From Pelagomonas calceolata (Eukaryota; Sar; Pelagophyceae; Pelagomonadales; Pelagomonadaceae): 64,000 nt of DNA. The stretch's first letter is position 1; every line of letters begins with the position of its first letter. The DNA lies in NCBI GenBank assembly GCA_918797485.1, contig CAKKNE010000006.1:310001-374000 (forward strand), in the 5' to 3' direction. A program made the position numbers and the translations under genes. The notes below the pieces were generated by a model. The model saw only the letters and a program-made list of their open reading frames with translations. It ran no database searches and was not told where the DNA came from. This document shows, piece after piece, positions 50,487 through 61,919 of the stretch.

Positions 50487-53400
50487 ATGGCCGAAGCCGA
50501 GATCAGCGACTACGCCGCCGAGGCCGAAACGCTCGCGGAACGCGTCGACTGGGCCCGCGGCTCGGAACTGACCGCCGCGCTCGAGGAGCTCGAGGCCGTG
50601 AGCGCGGCCGCGCCGGCCGAGGCGGGCCCCCACGCCACCTCCGCTTTGGTGCGCTTGCTGGCGAAGAACGACTGCGGCCCCGAGGCTGCTCAAAGAGCAG
50701 TGGAGACCCTCTCCCGCCTGGCAGACAGCACAAAGCATGGCGCCGCCGCGACGAAGAACGGCGCCCTCTTCCTGAGCGACCCGAAGAACGTCGTCGTCAT
50801 CCTCGACGTGCTCGAGGAGGAGCAGCAGGAGACGTACACGATTGTGGTCGCGCTAGAATTAGTTGCGAGCTTACACAGAGACCATGCCGAAAGGTTACGA
50901 AGAGCTTTACTAGATACGCCGGCCGGAGCGGCTAGATTATTGGACAGAATAAGCGACCATAGGGACGCCGTGCGCAACGCCGCCGTCCAGCTCTGGGAGA
51001 GGCTCACGCGACCCGAAAGTGTGGAATCGAGAAGTAGTGACGACCTGCGCCTGAACTGCGCCTTCGCGGACGTCTTCGCGAAGTGCTACGCCTGTTTGGA
51101 GGATGAAGGTGATTCCGCGGCGGCTCGGGCGTGCGTCCATCTGGTCGCGAACGTTTTGAACGGGCCGCCAACGATAGTAGCGCTGTTCGACGACCACGGC
51201 TTGGCCTGGCTCGTCCCGTTGTTGGAGGTGCCGCCGTTGGATGTGGCGGCCACGGGTGACGAGGAGGTCATCGGCTCGCCGTCGACGCCTCGCAAACAGG
51301 TGGACACAGAGGCCTGTCGCGACGCGCGTCGCCTCGCGTCCGCGGCGTTGGCGGTGTTGAGAAGGTACCTAAAACGGTGCGACGATGATTCGCGACGAAG
51401 AGCCTGGGCCTTCGAGGACCTGCGGTTATCTGTGTTAACCCTTGCTCTGACGGATGACGAAGGGCGAGTGGTCGACTTGGATGCTCCCCAGCTCTACCCC
51501 GCCGGTCTCGTGAAAGATCCATCATCGGAACTATGGTGGTCCACACTCACGGATGAGTCGGCCAAGGCTCCCTCGCGAGACGACGTCCGCGCCGCGGCGT
51601 TGGAAGTCGTACAACTCAACGTAAGGGACGATCCGCAGCTATGTCTCAGTTTCTGCGACGCAAAAGCGCCCACTGATGGTCTCAGCCCACCGGCCTTTGG
51701 CGTCGCCCTGGGCATGGCTTTTAAACCAAGAACCTTCGGGCCGGCGTCCATAGCAGCCTCATCTTTGGCAGAAACGATCTGGGCCGACGAGTCCGCGGCC
51801 ATCGCCGCAGTGATGTTCGCCGTCGCGCCGCCGCCCGACGCCGAGGGCGAGAGCGCCGTGTCGTTGCTGTTAAGCGAGCTGGACAATGCCTCGGCTTTGA
51901 GCTTGTTGCGCTCATTATTGGCTCGGTCCGACGCCGTCCGCGACTTGGCCCTACGGTTGGAAGGCGGGCAGTTATTCTCAAAATTACTGGAGAAGGCCTT
52001 GACGAACGAGGACGCGTTGGCGCTGATCTGCCGCTGGCTCGACGCGTGCTCGCAGGCTTGCAGGGCTATGGTCAGAGACCCGGAGCTCCTATCAAGACTG
52101 TGTGAGGTAGAAGGGTCGAGACTGCGGGGCTTGAGCTGCCTCGCCTTGGGGTTGTGTGCGACGCACTTCGGCGACGAGGCGGGTGGCTGGTCTTCTCGTA
52201 AAGTGGCTGATTTTGTGGCCTCTACTGTTGGCTACGGTCCCTTCGCGTACCTATACCAGCGTTGTTCATTTGAGCGAGGCCGGTGACGAGACATATCCAT
52301 GAATTCCTTCGCCGAAACTATCCAACGATGTGGACACACACCTAAACAGTCGTCCGAGGCCCGTTGTCTCCACACATCCAGTAGGAATCCGTTGTTACGT
52401 CGCTGATCATCCTACACACACAGGCGCGCCTTAGATGCTCTACAAGAAGACGCCTCGACGTCCCACCGGCGACGACGGGACAAGGGTGTGGCCGAGGACG
52501 TCTTCGAGAGTGACTCCGACCTCGCGGAGTGGGTCCGACGAGCGTGCGACGCGGCGCGAGGCGTCGTCACGGCCGGCTTGGTCGGTTCAGGTGACGCTGC
52601 TAGAGACGAAGCTCTCAAACAACTCCAGGAGGAGGTCCGGCAGCTCCGTTCCCGAGAACCGGCGGTGGTTCTGGACGACGGCGCCGCGGCGAGGGAAATC
52701 GCACAGCTCAAGGCCGAGGTCGCTTCCCTAAGACAGCCTTTGGTCGAGGTCGGCGCCGAACTTTTAGGAAAGTACGCGGGCGACGGCAACTGGTACGACG
52801 TCATCGTCGAGGCTGTTTCAACAGATAGTGCGCGCGTCCGCTTCCGCGACTACGGCAACTCCGAGGACGTGGCGTTGTCGGATCTGCGAGCCAAAGGTGA
52901 TGATCGAGACGCGATTATCGCCCAACTGCGCGCGGACCTCGCGGCGCAGCCACGGAGCTCGGAAGACGCGCTCCGCGACACCGAGTTGGCTTCACTTCGG
53001 GCCGAGCTCGCTTCGTATAAAGACGCGGAGCAGCGCGCGTCGTTGCTCGAGGAGACCGTCGCGTCGCAAGCCGAGGAGATCCGTCGGTTGAGCGAGGCTT
53101 CCCAACCGGCCGACGCGTCTGCCGCGCTGCTCGAGGAGACCGTCGCCAGTCAGGCGGAGGAGATCCGCCGCCTCACTGAGGCCGCCGCGGCGCCACAGGC
53201 CGCCGCGGCGCCGCCGGCCGACGCGTCCGCGGTCTTCGGCGCGGCGCCGGCCGACGCCGCCGGTTTGTTCGGAGCGCCGCCTCCAGCCGACGACGGCGTC
53301 GTCGATGAATTAAAAAAGCGTATCGCGGAGCTCGAGGCCAGCGACGCGTCCGAGGCCCTCGCGGCGCGCGTCGCGGAAGCAGCACAATTACAGCGACGTG

Positions 53401-56400
53401 TCAAGGCCCTGGAAGAAGAGAACAGCGCCACATCTAGCGCATTGGAGGAGGCCAACGAACGCCTCCAGACGGAGCGCGCCGCGCGCAAGGCCAACGAGGC
53501 GACTCTACTGTCAGAAACGCAGCAACCAATGGTAGACAAGTCGCGAAGGGTCCGCCGGAAGCTCCGGAAGCAGACGTCGAACTTTTCGAGGACGATGAAT
53601 GAATTATTTGATATTAGTGATTCTATACTAGGTGAGCTCCAAGCTCATGAGGAGGACGACAGTGGCGACGAGGACGAGCGCGTGCTCGAGTCATTGAGGG
53701 AGAAGCTGCCGCAGGCGGTGGATGCCGTCGTCGCTCGCAAAGTACAAGAAGTGCGCGCACCGCTCGAGGCCCAGCGCGACGAAGCTAAAAAAGAATGCGA
53801 CTCGGCTGTTGATGATTTGGCGGACCTCGAGGAAAGGTTATTTGGGGCCGAGAAGCGTCTGCAGGAGGCCGAGGCTTCTGCAGCGCAGCGGCAAGCGGCT
53901 GACAACGCCGACGAGGACGTCGTGCAGGCTCTGGTGCAGGAACGCGATTTGTTGAAAGATCGAGTGAGGGAGTTAGACAGTGAACCGGCGAAGTGGGAGG
54001 AGCGCCTCGCTTCTCTAGAAGAGCGGTTGCGCGACGCTTCCGCGGAGCGCGACACGCTCCGGGAGGAGGTCGCGAACGCCTCGACGGAGCGCGACGCGCT
54101 CCGAGACGGGCTGCGCCGCGTCGCCGCGGAGGCGGACGCGGGCAAAGGCTACGAGGCCCAGCTGGAGGCCCTTCGATTGAAACATGAAGCGGATAAAGCG
54201 GAAGCGGTCAAGGAGCGGGAGGCATCCAGAGCTGCTTATTTCGTCGAGCTTGAACAGGCTTCGAAAAAAGTCGCGGCGCTGGAACAGGCTCTCGCGGACG
54301 CGAAGGAGCGGGAGGCGTCGCTGGACGAGGCCGTGGGCACTAGTGTAGACGCCGAGATCCTGAGGGCCGAGAACGCGCGGCTGACGGAGGCGCTGGCGGC
54401 GCGGGCGGGCGGCGACGCGGACGGCGACGCGCTCCGCGCTCGCTGTGCGGAGCTCGAGGCGTTGGTCCGGAGCGCGGGCGACGAGGCGCGCGCCGAGGCG
54501 GTGGCGCTGCGGCGCGAGCGCGACGACGCCTTACAACGGCTTGCGGCTGGCGACGCCGACGCGGGCCGGCAGCTCGCCGAGGCTGTGTCCGCGCGCGACG
54601 ACGCGCTCCAAAAGCTCGCGGCCAACGATGCGGACGCCGGTGCGCGGCTCGCCGAGGCGACGCAGGCGCGCGACGAGGCTGTAGCTGCCGCGGCCTTCGC
54701 GAAGACTAGTGCCGAGAGGCAGCTCCAGGAGCTCGCCGCGGCCTCCGAGCAACGCGAAGCTTTGTCACAACAATGCGAGGCGGACCGCGCGGCCCTGAAT
54801 GAAGCCATACGAGCGAGGGACCAGGCGGTGAGTGACGTCAAGTCCATCCTCGAGGAGTTCGAAGGGTTGAGACGCGAGGCGGCGGCCGTGGCGGCCGAGC
54901 GCGACGCCCTGAAGAACGACGCCGCCGAGGCGCGGACGACGTGCGCTTCACTAGCCGGCGAGCGCGATGCGCTGAAGAATGACGCCGCCGACGCCCAGAG
55001 ACTGAGAACGCAGTGCGCATCACTAGAGGAGGCCCAGCGCGCCTCGACTCAAAAACTCGAGGACGAGCGCCGTCGAGCCGCTTCGTTAGAAAGAGAACTA
55101 GACCGCACGGAGACGGAGTCGCGCACCACGTTGGACGCTCTTGAGAGAAGAGTGCAGAAAGTGGATAGGCAGGCGGTCATCGCCGAAGAAAGGTCCGCGC
55201 TTGAGGTCGAGACGCTGCGCAAGGACGTGTCGCGCCTGAAGAGGGCCAAGGCCAAGTCCGATGAAAAGTGCGCGAAGCTCGAGAACGCCTCGTCGCAGCG
55301 CGAGGGTCTGATGAAGAAGGCGACGAAGGAGGCGTCGCAGTTATCTTCAAGGTTACAGACCGTCGAGGCGCAGATCGAGGAGCGGTCTCGTGTGATCGAG
55401 CAGCTCCGGGCTGCTGCGTCCCAGTGGGAGCGACGGGCGCTGGACGCCGAGGCGTCGTCGGCGCATGAGGAAAGGGAGCTCGAGCAGGAAGCTTTGGAAG
55501 CTCTGAGGAGTACCGCGAATGAAGATGCCGCGGCTCGCCTCGAGGCGGAGAGCGAGCGCGACGCGCTGCGGGAGGAGCTCGCTTCCATACGACAAGCGCA
55601 TGAGAGCGCCTTGCAGGATTTGCGGTCCGCGTGCGAGCGAGACGTGACCGAGGCGGAAAGTGCGCGGCGGTCGCTCGCGGACGATATCCAGGCCGTCGAG
55701 GCGCGGGTCGCCGAGGCCGACCGGCGCTGCGTCGGCGCCGAGGAGGCGGCCGCGGCGCTGTCGAGGGACATCGACGAGGAGCGCGCGCGCGCGGTCGCCG
55801 CCGACGCGCTCGTGGCCGAGCGCGACGCGGCGCTTGCGGCTTTGCGCGACGAGGTCGCCGCGTTGCAAAGCAATAGCAGTGACGACATCGCCGTCGGCGC
55901 CGAGCTCTCCGGCAAGTTTTCTGGGGACGGCCAGTACTACGATGTGGTTGTCGAAGAGGTGACGGACAGCGGCTACAAGGTCTTGTTTACGGAGTATGGT
56001 AATAGTGAAGAACTACCCCGTGAAGATCTCAAGCAACGCGACACCAGCAAGGCCATGAAAGAACTAGAAATACGCTGTTCAGAGGCCGAGGCGCGAGCCG
56101 ATCGCGCGGAGGCGGCTCTGCTGGAAAATTTCGACGACAGTGAGTCGGATGCGGGCGACACGCTCCAGGAGTGGCGGGAACGGTGTCTGCGGGCGGAGGA
56201 CGCTTATGCCGCGATGCAGAAGGACGGCATGCGAGATAAGTTGGAAGCTCAAGAGCGGATCACCGCGGAACTTCACGCGAAACTCGCTGATGCGGACCAA
56301 CGATATAAAGCGGAGTTATCGATGAGAGAAGAAGCCGAAGCTGTGGTGGAGGAGCTGCAGACGCGGCCGCGGACGGGAACGGCGCTTGACGAGTTAGCTG

Positions 56401-56987
56401 CCGATCTGGACGAGGCGCAGGAGACCCTCGCTGAGGAATCTGAACGACGGCAAGCGGCGGAAGCGGCGTTGGCCGCGAAAGGGGGCTGGTCCGCGGACCT
56501 CGATCGCATTCGCGACGCCGAGGCCCGAGCAGAAGCGTTGGGGCGGGAGTTGGAAGATGCGCGATTGAAGGCCGCGGCTCTCCAAGCTGAATTAGATGCG
56601 CCGTCGGAGCTCGACGCGCTCGCGGGCGAGTTGCGGGCCGAGGCGGCCGTCGCCACTCATTTAGCTGACCTCCACCCCGAAGTACCACCACAATCGCTGG
56701 AGAAGTTCGACGAGGAGTGGCGCCAGTTGGAAGATGAACATAACGATCTCTTGGCGTTGTTGGCGCAGCAGGAACTGGAAAAAACGGCCATGGCGGAATT
56801 GCTGTCGTCGCGCATCGGTCCCGAAGCCGTGGTCGAAGTGAAGGAGAAGGCGCGCGTCGACTGCGAAGCTCGATATGGGTCGTACGTGGACTACGCGCAG
56901 GACGACGTCAACGCTTTGCAGCGGGCCGAGGAGGAGCTCGAGGGGTTCGTCGCGTCCGCCTCGGAAGAAGTGGCGCCGGTAATGTGA
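50487..56987 (+). CDS. USO1: USO1/p115-like vesicle tether with two Tudor domains in its coiled coil
   Basis: Exons 50487-52282 and 52424-56987, 2119 residues. The intron (52283-52423; donor GTGACG, acceptor CACACACAG) joins in phase 2 to give FERGR|RALDALQEDAS; exon 2 has no ATG before residue 640. Residues 1-599 form an armadillo-like head with VANVLNGPPTIVALF and the C-terminal LGLCATHFGDE...WSSRKVADF, as in Uso1/p115 heads. The rest is a very long coiled coil, as in p115 (ER-Golgi tethering with Rab1 and GM130). Two Tudor-like insertions stand out, at about 707-754 (GKYAGDGNWYDVIVEAV, FRDYGNSEDV) and 1755-1805 (GKFSGDGQYYDVVVEEV, FTEYGNSEEL). Twice the length of animal p115. Confidence 0.75.
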
Positions 56988-57792
56988 TGGAGTATCTTTC
57001 TTTTTGCTTCCCTTCCCCCGTGTTCCCGGTCGAACCGCGGGGAAGGGGTGCGGCTGCGTCGTGGCGTAGGGGTTTGATTTTTCTCTACGGTGTTCTTATG
57101 AGCTAGGCCTGGGGAGGGGTCCAGGCGCGAGCGCAGTAGGCCGAAGCTATGCCTCAGGCGGAGGCGGAGGCGGAGGGCCCGAGGCCGCGCGGGCGGCTTT
57201 CAAGACAAACGATGCCTTGCGCTCGATGCTGCTGGGTCGCAAGCGAAGCGCTCACTTTTCTTGGGAAATTGGACGTACGACACCTTCTTGCTGTAGAGCC
57301 CCTCCACTAATACTCGGACGTGGTCGGCGGCCACCTTTACTACTTGACACTTTCTTAAGTGCCCACAAGCAAGAGCGACCTTCTCGCACGCAGATTCGAA
57401 GCCCTCGTCGGGCAAGGCATCACGTCGTCGTCCGCATCGGCCGCGGTGATGTCGCCGGCGAGGAGGCGGTCGACTCCATTGTCTGATGCGGACGACATGA
57501 TAGCTCCTGATCGCCCAGTAGCCGCTCTCAGACGCTCGCAGAACAGAGGTCTCGCGACGACTGCAGCCTCTCAATGTTCAGGGCTCTCCCAGCGAGGTGC
57601 ACACCTCAGAGCGTTCGATCCGGCCGTGACGCGTATGAAACGTGCCGCTTAGTCAATGCCTACGCACAAACTGTCGCAGAGACGAGGCTGTCGGATCTCA
57701 CCGTGAAACCTTGATGGGAAACCCGTTTTTTGTTGTCCTGATATTATAACCCCATCGACGAACGCCTGACTAACAGAACTAGCCCCCCAACT
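56988..57792. other. Region between USO1 and the glycosyltransferase-like pair
   Basis: No confident gene. On the minus strand an ATG at 57498 opens MSSASDNGVDRLLAGDI..., and a different frame of the same strand (57450-57200) continues plausibly (ESACEKVALACGHLRKC, GLYSKKVSYVQFPKKSERF). The frames do not connect by any visible intron, so this may be a gene remnant. Confidence 0.4.
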
Positions 57793-59911
57793 CTAGTCAA
57801 TCGTCTCCTCAAAAGCCTCAAGCGCCCCCTTTGCACTCGTCGCCGCCGTGTCCGGAAACCGCCGCGTCGTCCCGACACGCGCGGGAAACCCCATCGCGCT
57901 CTCGTTCAAATACGCGCCCGACCCCGGCGGCAGCCCGAACCGTCCGTCGAAGCAGCCGCCCAACGGGAACCGGAGCGCCGCGTCCCAGTACGGCGCCCAC
58001 TCCGCGGCGGGCCGCTTGCCGTCCATGGACGTGAACTCGGGCCAGTGCGCGTCCATGTCCGACGCGAGCTTGTACTGGTGCAGGTACCAGCGCCTGTGCA
58101 TAAATCAAATCCTCGGCCGCGTCTCCGCAACCGCTGGATCATGGCCTCCACGCCATCGACGCGACGCCTGCTCGACGGCGTGTGGAGGTGCTGGTTCCTC
58201 ACCGCTCGACGGAGCCAGCACGGCCGCGTTCTCGTGCATCCGACTCACTGGTTGATTTATGCACGGACCAGCGCGCGAGGCACCGCTCGGCGGGCGCCGT
58301 CCGCGGCTGCGCCGCGCGCAGCGCCTCGAGCCGCGCGAAGTGCCCGCGGAGATTCTTTCGCGTGATGTTGCGGCCGAACCGGTCCGTGTAGTACAGGATC
58401 CACTCGCGCGTCTCCTCGTCGCGGCGCACGCCCTGCTTCGCGAACCCGGCCTGCGCCTCGCGCTCGTAGGTCACTTTGTAGGCGAGCGCCGACGTTTTCG
58501 CCCGGCCGGACCGGTGGTCGATGGGGTCGACGATTTGCACGTACCGCTCTAATTTCCTGCACAAATCAACCAGTGAGTCGGGCGTACCCGATAATCTTCG
58601 CAAAGTTGCGCGGTCAGAGAGGTGTCGCGTCGATGGCGTGCAGCGAAGCGCCGCGGAATTTGATTTATGCACTGCTACTTGCTCCGACTCGATCAACGTC
58701 TTCAGGTCGGGGTTCGAGGCCAGCAGCTCCGCCTCGAAGCCGCGGACGCGCTTCAGCCAGTGCACGAGCGCGGGCCAGACCATGCCGTACATCGTGTACT
58801 TCGTCGTCAGCCGCGCAAAGTCGCGGAGGTGCGGCCACTCGAAGACGACGGCGTCGGCGAGGGGCCGCGACACGAGGCTGAACGTGTCGTCGTAGTGGCA
58901 GTACCGCCGCAGGCCCAGGACGAAGGGCTTCGCTGATGCGGGCACCGCCGCGAGGGCCGTCACCAACGAGTCAAGACACAACATCGCGTCGGGCTCGACG
59001 CGCAGGACGTACTCGGCCCGCGGCGCCGACCGCAGCGCGACCCAGAACGCCGCCGTCACGAGGTCCCGCCAGTACTTGCGCGGCATCATCTGCGCGCAGC
59101 GCTGGGACCGGATGCGGATGTCGCCGCAGTCCGCAATGGATCGTAGCCGCGGCGCCTGTGCACAAATCAAATAAAATATCGCCCGCCTTCGTGCTGAATC
59201 ATGACCTCCACGCCATCGACGCGACGTCTGCGCGAGGACGGGTCTCTCACCGCTCGATTCAGTCAGCACCGCGGCATCGTCACAGAGAAACGTTTCTGGA
59301 GGCGTATATCTGCCCCCGACTTGCCGATTGATTTCCACACAGCTCGATGCCTCGGTCGCGTACTCGGACACGTCCGTGCCGGCGACGGCCGCCATGTCCG
59401 CGTTCTCGACGTAGCGCAGGCGCGTCGTGTCGAGGCGCTTCTTGTTGAGGGCGTGGTCGTGCCGGTCGGCGACGAAGATGACGGCCGCGCGGCCTGTTTT
59501 TACTGCCTCAGTCTGCTGGAGCCGGCGATCCACGACCGCCATCAGATCCGTCTCCGACACGACGAGCAGCGCCACGACGCATTTCGTGGCGCTGAGCACG
59601 GGCAACGGCGCGGCGGCGGCGCGCTTTGCTAGCACGCCGGCGCGTAACCGCACCGCTTGTCGTCGATCGGGAGTGGTAGTGACGCGCTGTGCCAGCATGC
59701 CGCCGCGCGCCCGCACCGCGCCCCGTCGATCGGGCGCCGCGGCCGGAGCTGCAGTCGTCGGCACTTGAGTAGGTCCCACGGGCGTCGGCGCGCGCGTCGG
59801 CGCCGGCATCCGTCGGCTGCGATGCTGCTGCTGCCGGCGCAGGAACTTGTCGATGCTGCTGCCCTTTTTGGCCGTGCAGAGGTGGATGCAGAGGAGCAGT
59901 CCCAGCATCAT
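57793..59911 (-). CDS. Glycosyltransferase-like protein, copy A, with three introners
   Basis: Exons 59911-59351, 59155-58683, 58556-58275 and 58093-57793, 538 residues. A signal or anchor (MMLGLLLCIHLCTA) is followed by a Thr/Pro-rich stem and a lumenal domain beginning KCVVALLVVSETDL. The segment EYVLRVEPDAMLCLDSLVTAL and later VLGLRRYCHYDD resemble GT31-type galactosyltransferases (KTDDDVFVN region), but the acidic DxD is replaced by EPDA, so activity is uncertain. It is a tandem copy of the gene at 60125-61672; the proteins are nearly identical over most of their length. The three introners are absent from the sister copy. The palindrome at 60054 is 143 bp upstream. Confidence 0.75.
58086..58274 (-). 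mobile_element. Introner 8 (element 58094-58266)
   Basis: Variant ends CTGTGCATAAATCAA and TTGATTTATGCACGG. Perfect duplication ACCAGCGC (sense GCGCTGGT, a GC donor). Intron 58274-58094 restores CLARWYLHQYK as in the sister gene. Confidence 0.95.
58549..58682 (-). mobile_element. Introner 9 (element 58557-58674)
   Basis: Ends CTGCACAAATCAACCAGTG and TTTGATTTATGCACTG. Duplications CTAATTTC and CTACTTGC (6 of 8). In the sense strand the downstream copy reads GAAATTAG, the upstream copy GCAAGTAG, that is, changed into a GC-donor consensus. Intron 58682-58557 restores SEKLERYV as in the sister gene. Confidence 0.9.
59148..59350 (-). mobile_element. Introner 10 (element 59156-59342)
   Basis: Mixed ends CTGTGCACAAATCAA and TTGATTTCCACACAG. 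Duplications CGCGGCGC and CTCGATGC (5 of 8). Sense donor GCATCG; intron 59350-59156 restores ATEAPRLR as in the sister gene. Confidence 0.9.
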
Positions 59912-60053
59912 AATTGCAGATCAATTGTTTTTATCGATTGCGGGGCATCGTGGGCTGCCCTTCTTGCATCAGTGTGGCGTGCGTGGAGCCCAAAGCAAAC
60001 GCTGCCCGAAGCTGTCGGCTTTGAAACGCCGCGGCGCCGGCTGCCTGCTGGTT

Positions 60054-60077
60054 GCTAGTATCTTACAGGCCGCTAGC
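60054..60077 (+). promoter_or_regulatory. Recurrent GCTAG palindrome, copy 12
   Basis: GCTAG, TATCTTACAGGCCG, CTAGC. It is 143 bp upstream of the copy A ATG and between the two glycosyltransferase-like genes. Confidence 0.75.
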
Positions 60078-60124
60078 CCGGGCTGCCCCGCGCAAATGTA
60101 GCTTAAAACTTTAGCCCCCCGACC

Positions 60125-61672
60125 CTAGTCAATCGTCTCCTCAAAAGCCTCAAGCGCGGCCGCCATACTCGTCGCGGCCGTGTCCGGAAACCGCCGCGTC
60201 GTCCCGACTTTCAAAGGGAACCCCATCGCGCTCGCGTTCAGGTACGCGCCGACCCCGGGCTTCCCTTGGAACCGCGCGTCGAAGCAGCCGCCGAGCGGGA
60301 GGCGGCGCGCCGCGTCCCAGTACGGCGCCCAGTCCGCGGCGGGCCGCCTGCCGTCCATGGACGTGAACTCGGGCCAGTGCGCGTCCATGCCCGCCGCGAC
60401 CTTGTACTGGTGCAGGTACCAGCGCGCGAGGCACCGTTCGGCGGGCGCCGTCCGCGGCTGCGCCGCGCGCAGCGCCTCGAGCCGCGCGAAGCGCTGGTTC
60501 GGGGGGAACTTCTTCCGCGTGACGTTGCGGCCGAACCGGTCCGTGTAGTACAGGATCCACTCGCGCGTCTCCTCGTCAAATCGCACGCCCTTCTTCGCGA
60601 ACCCGGCCTGCGCCTCGCGCTCGTAGGTCTTTTTGTACATTGCCGCCGACGTTCTGGGATTACGGCCGGTGTGGTGGTCGATGGGGTCGATGATTTGCAC
60701 GTACCGCTCCAATTTCTCCGACTGGATCAACGTCTTCAGGTCGGGGTTCGAGGCCAGCAGCTCCGCCTCGAAGCCGCGGACGCGCCTCAGCCAGTGCACG
60801 AGCGCGGGCCAGACCATGCCGTACATCGTGTACTTCGTCGTCAGCCGCGCAAAGTCGCGCAGGTGCGGCCACTCAAAGACGACGGCGTCGGCGAGGGGCC
60901 GCGACACGAGGCTGAACGTGTCGTCGTAGTGGCAGAACCGCCGCAGGCCCAGGACGAAGGGCTTCGCTGATGCGGGCACCGCCGCGAGGGCCGTCACCAA
61001 CGAGTCAAGACACAACACCGCGTCGGGCTCGACGCGCAGGACGTACTCGGCCCGCGGCGCCGACCGCAGCGCGACCCAGAACGCCGCCGTCACGAGGTCC
61101 CGCCAGTACTTCCGCGGCATCATCTGCGCGCACCGCACGGACCGGATGCGGATGTCGCCGCAGTCCGCGATCTCGCGCAGCCGCGGCGCCTCGGTCGCGT
61201 ACTCGGACACGTCCGCGCCGGCGACGGCCGCCATGTCCGCGTTCTCGACGTAGCGCAGGCGCGTCGTGTCGAGGCGCTTCTTGTTGAGGGCGTGGTCGTG
61301 CCGGTCGGCGACGAAGATGACGGCCGCGCGGCCGTCGCGCACCGCGGCGGTCTGCTGGAGCCGCCGGTCGACGACCGCCATCAGATCCGTCTCCGACACG
61401 ACGAGCAGCGCCACGACGCATTTCGTGGCACTGAGCACGGGCAACGGCGCGGCGGCGGCGCGCCGTGCGAGCACGCGCGCGCGGGCCCGCACGACGCCCC
61501 GCCGATCGGGCGCAGCGACGGGCGCCGCCGTCGTCGTCGGCGCGCGCGTCGGTGCCGGCGTCCGTCGGCCGCGATGCTGCTGCTGCCGGCGCCAGAACTT
61601 GTCGCGGCTGCTGCCCTTTTCGGCTCCTGTGGTGCTGCAGAGGTGGATGCATAGGAGTGCTGTCAATTTCAT
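60125..61672 (-). CDS. Glycosyltransferase-like protein, copy B, intronless
   Basis: 515 residues, one exon. Leader MKLTALLCIHLCSTTGA, stem rich in TRAPT, then the same lumenal domain as copy A: KCVVALLVVSETDLMAVV, MMPRKYWRDLVTAAFWVAL, EYVLRVEPDAVLCLDSL, FCHYDDTFSLVSRPLADAV, WILYYTDRFGRNVTRK, and an identical end ALEAFEETID. GT31-like fold is inferred from the YVLRVEPDA and following segments; the usual DDD is missing. Compared with copy A it has a shorter stem and lacks all three introners, so it records the pre-insertion sequence. Confidence 0.75.
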   Translation of the reverse strand: MKLTALLCIHLCSTTGAEKGSSRDKFWRRQQQHRGRRTPAPTRAPTTTAAPVAAPDRRGVVRARARVLARRAAAAPLPVLSATKCVVALLVVSETDLMAVVDRRLQQTAAVRDGRAAVIFVADRHDHALNKKRLDTTRLRYVENADMAAVAGADVSEYATEAPRLREIADCGDIRIRSVRCAQMMPRKYWRDLVTAAFWVALRSAPRAEYVLRVEPDAVLCLDSLVTALAAVPASAKPFVLGLRRFCHYDDTFSLVSRPLADAVVFEWPHLRDFARLTTKYTMYGMVWPALVHWLRRVRGFEAELLASNPDLKTLIQSEKLERYVQIIDPIDHHTGRNPRTSAAMYKKTYEREAQAGFAKKGVRFDEETREWILYYTDRFGRNVTRKKFPPNQRFARLEALRAAQPRTAPAERCLARWYLHQYKVAAGMDAHWPEFTSMDGRRPAADWAPYWDAARRLPLGGCFDARFQGKPGVGAYLNASAMGFPLKVGTTRRFPDTAATSMAAALEAFEETID

Positions 61673-61919
61673 TAGTGGTGTCGAGCAGTTGTTTTTATCG
61701 ATTGCTGGGCATCGTGGGGCTGCCTCTTTTGCATCTGTATGGCCCGCAAAGGCTGCGGTTTCTTACGCGCGGGTTTTGTCCTACGCTATCCCTGGAGTTT
61801 TTGGATTGTTAGACCACTTCCGGGCAGGCCGGTACGCGATACTTCGCGAGGGTCGACGCCCCACTTCGTGGCGGGGGACCGGAGGAGACCTGGACGCCTC
61901 CGGTATTCGTGACGCGCGC

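Noticed and set aside
57200-57574. Minus-strand frame with a plausible C-terminal part
   Set aside because: The only good start is in a different frame and no intron joins them; left as a possible remnant.
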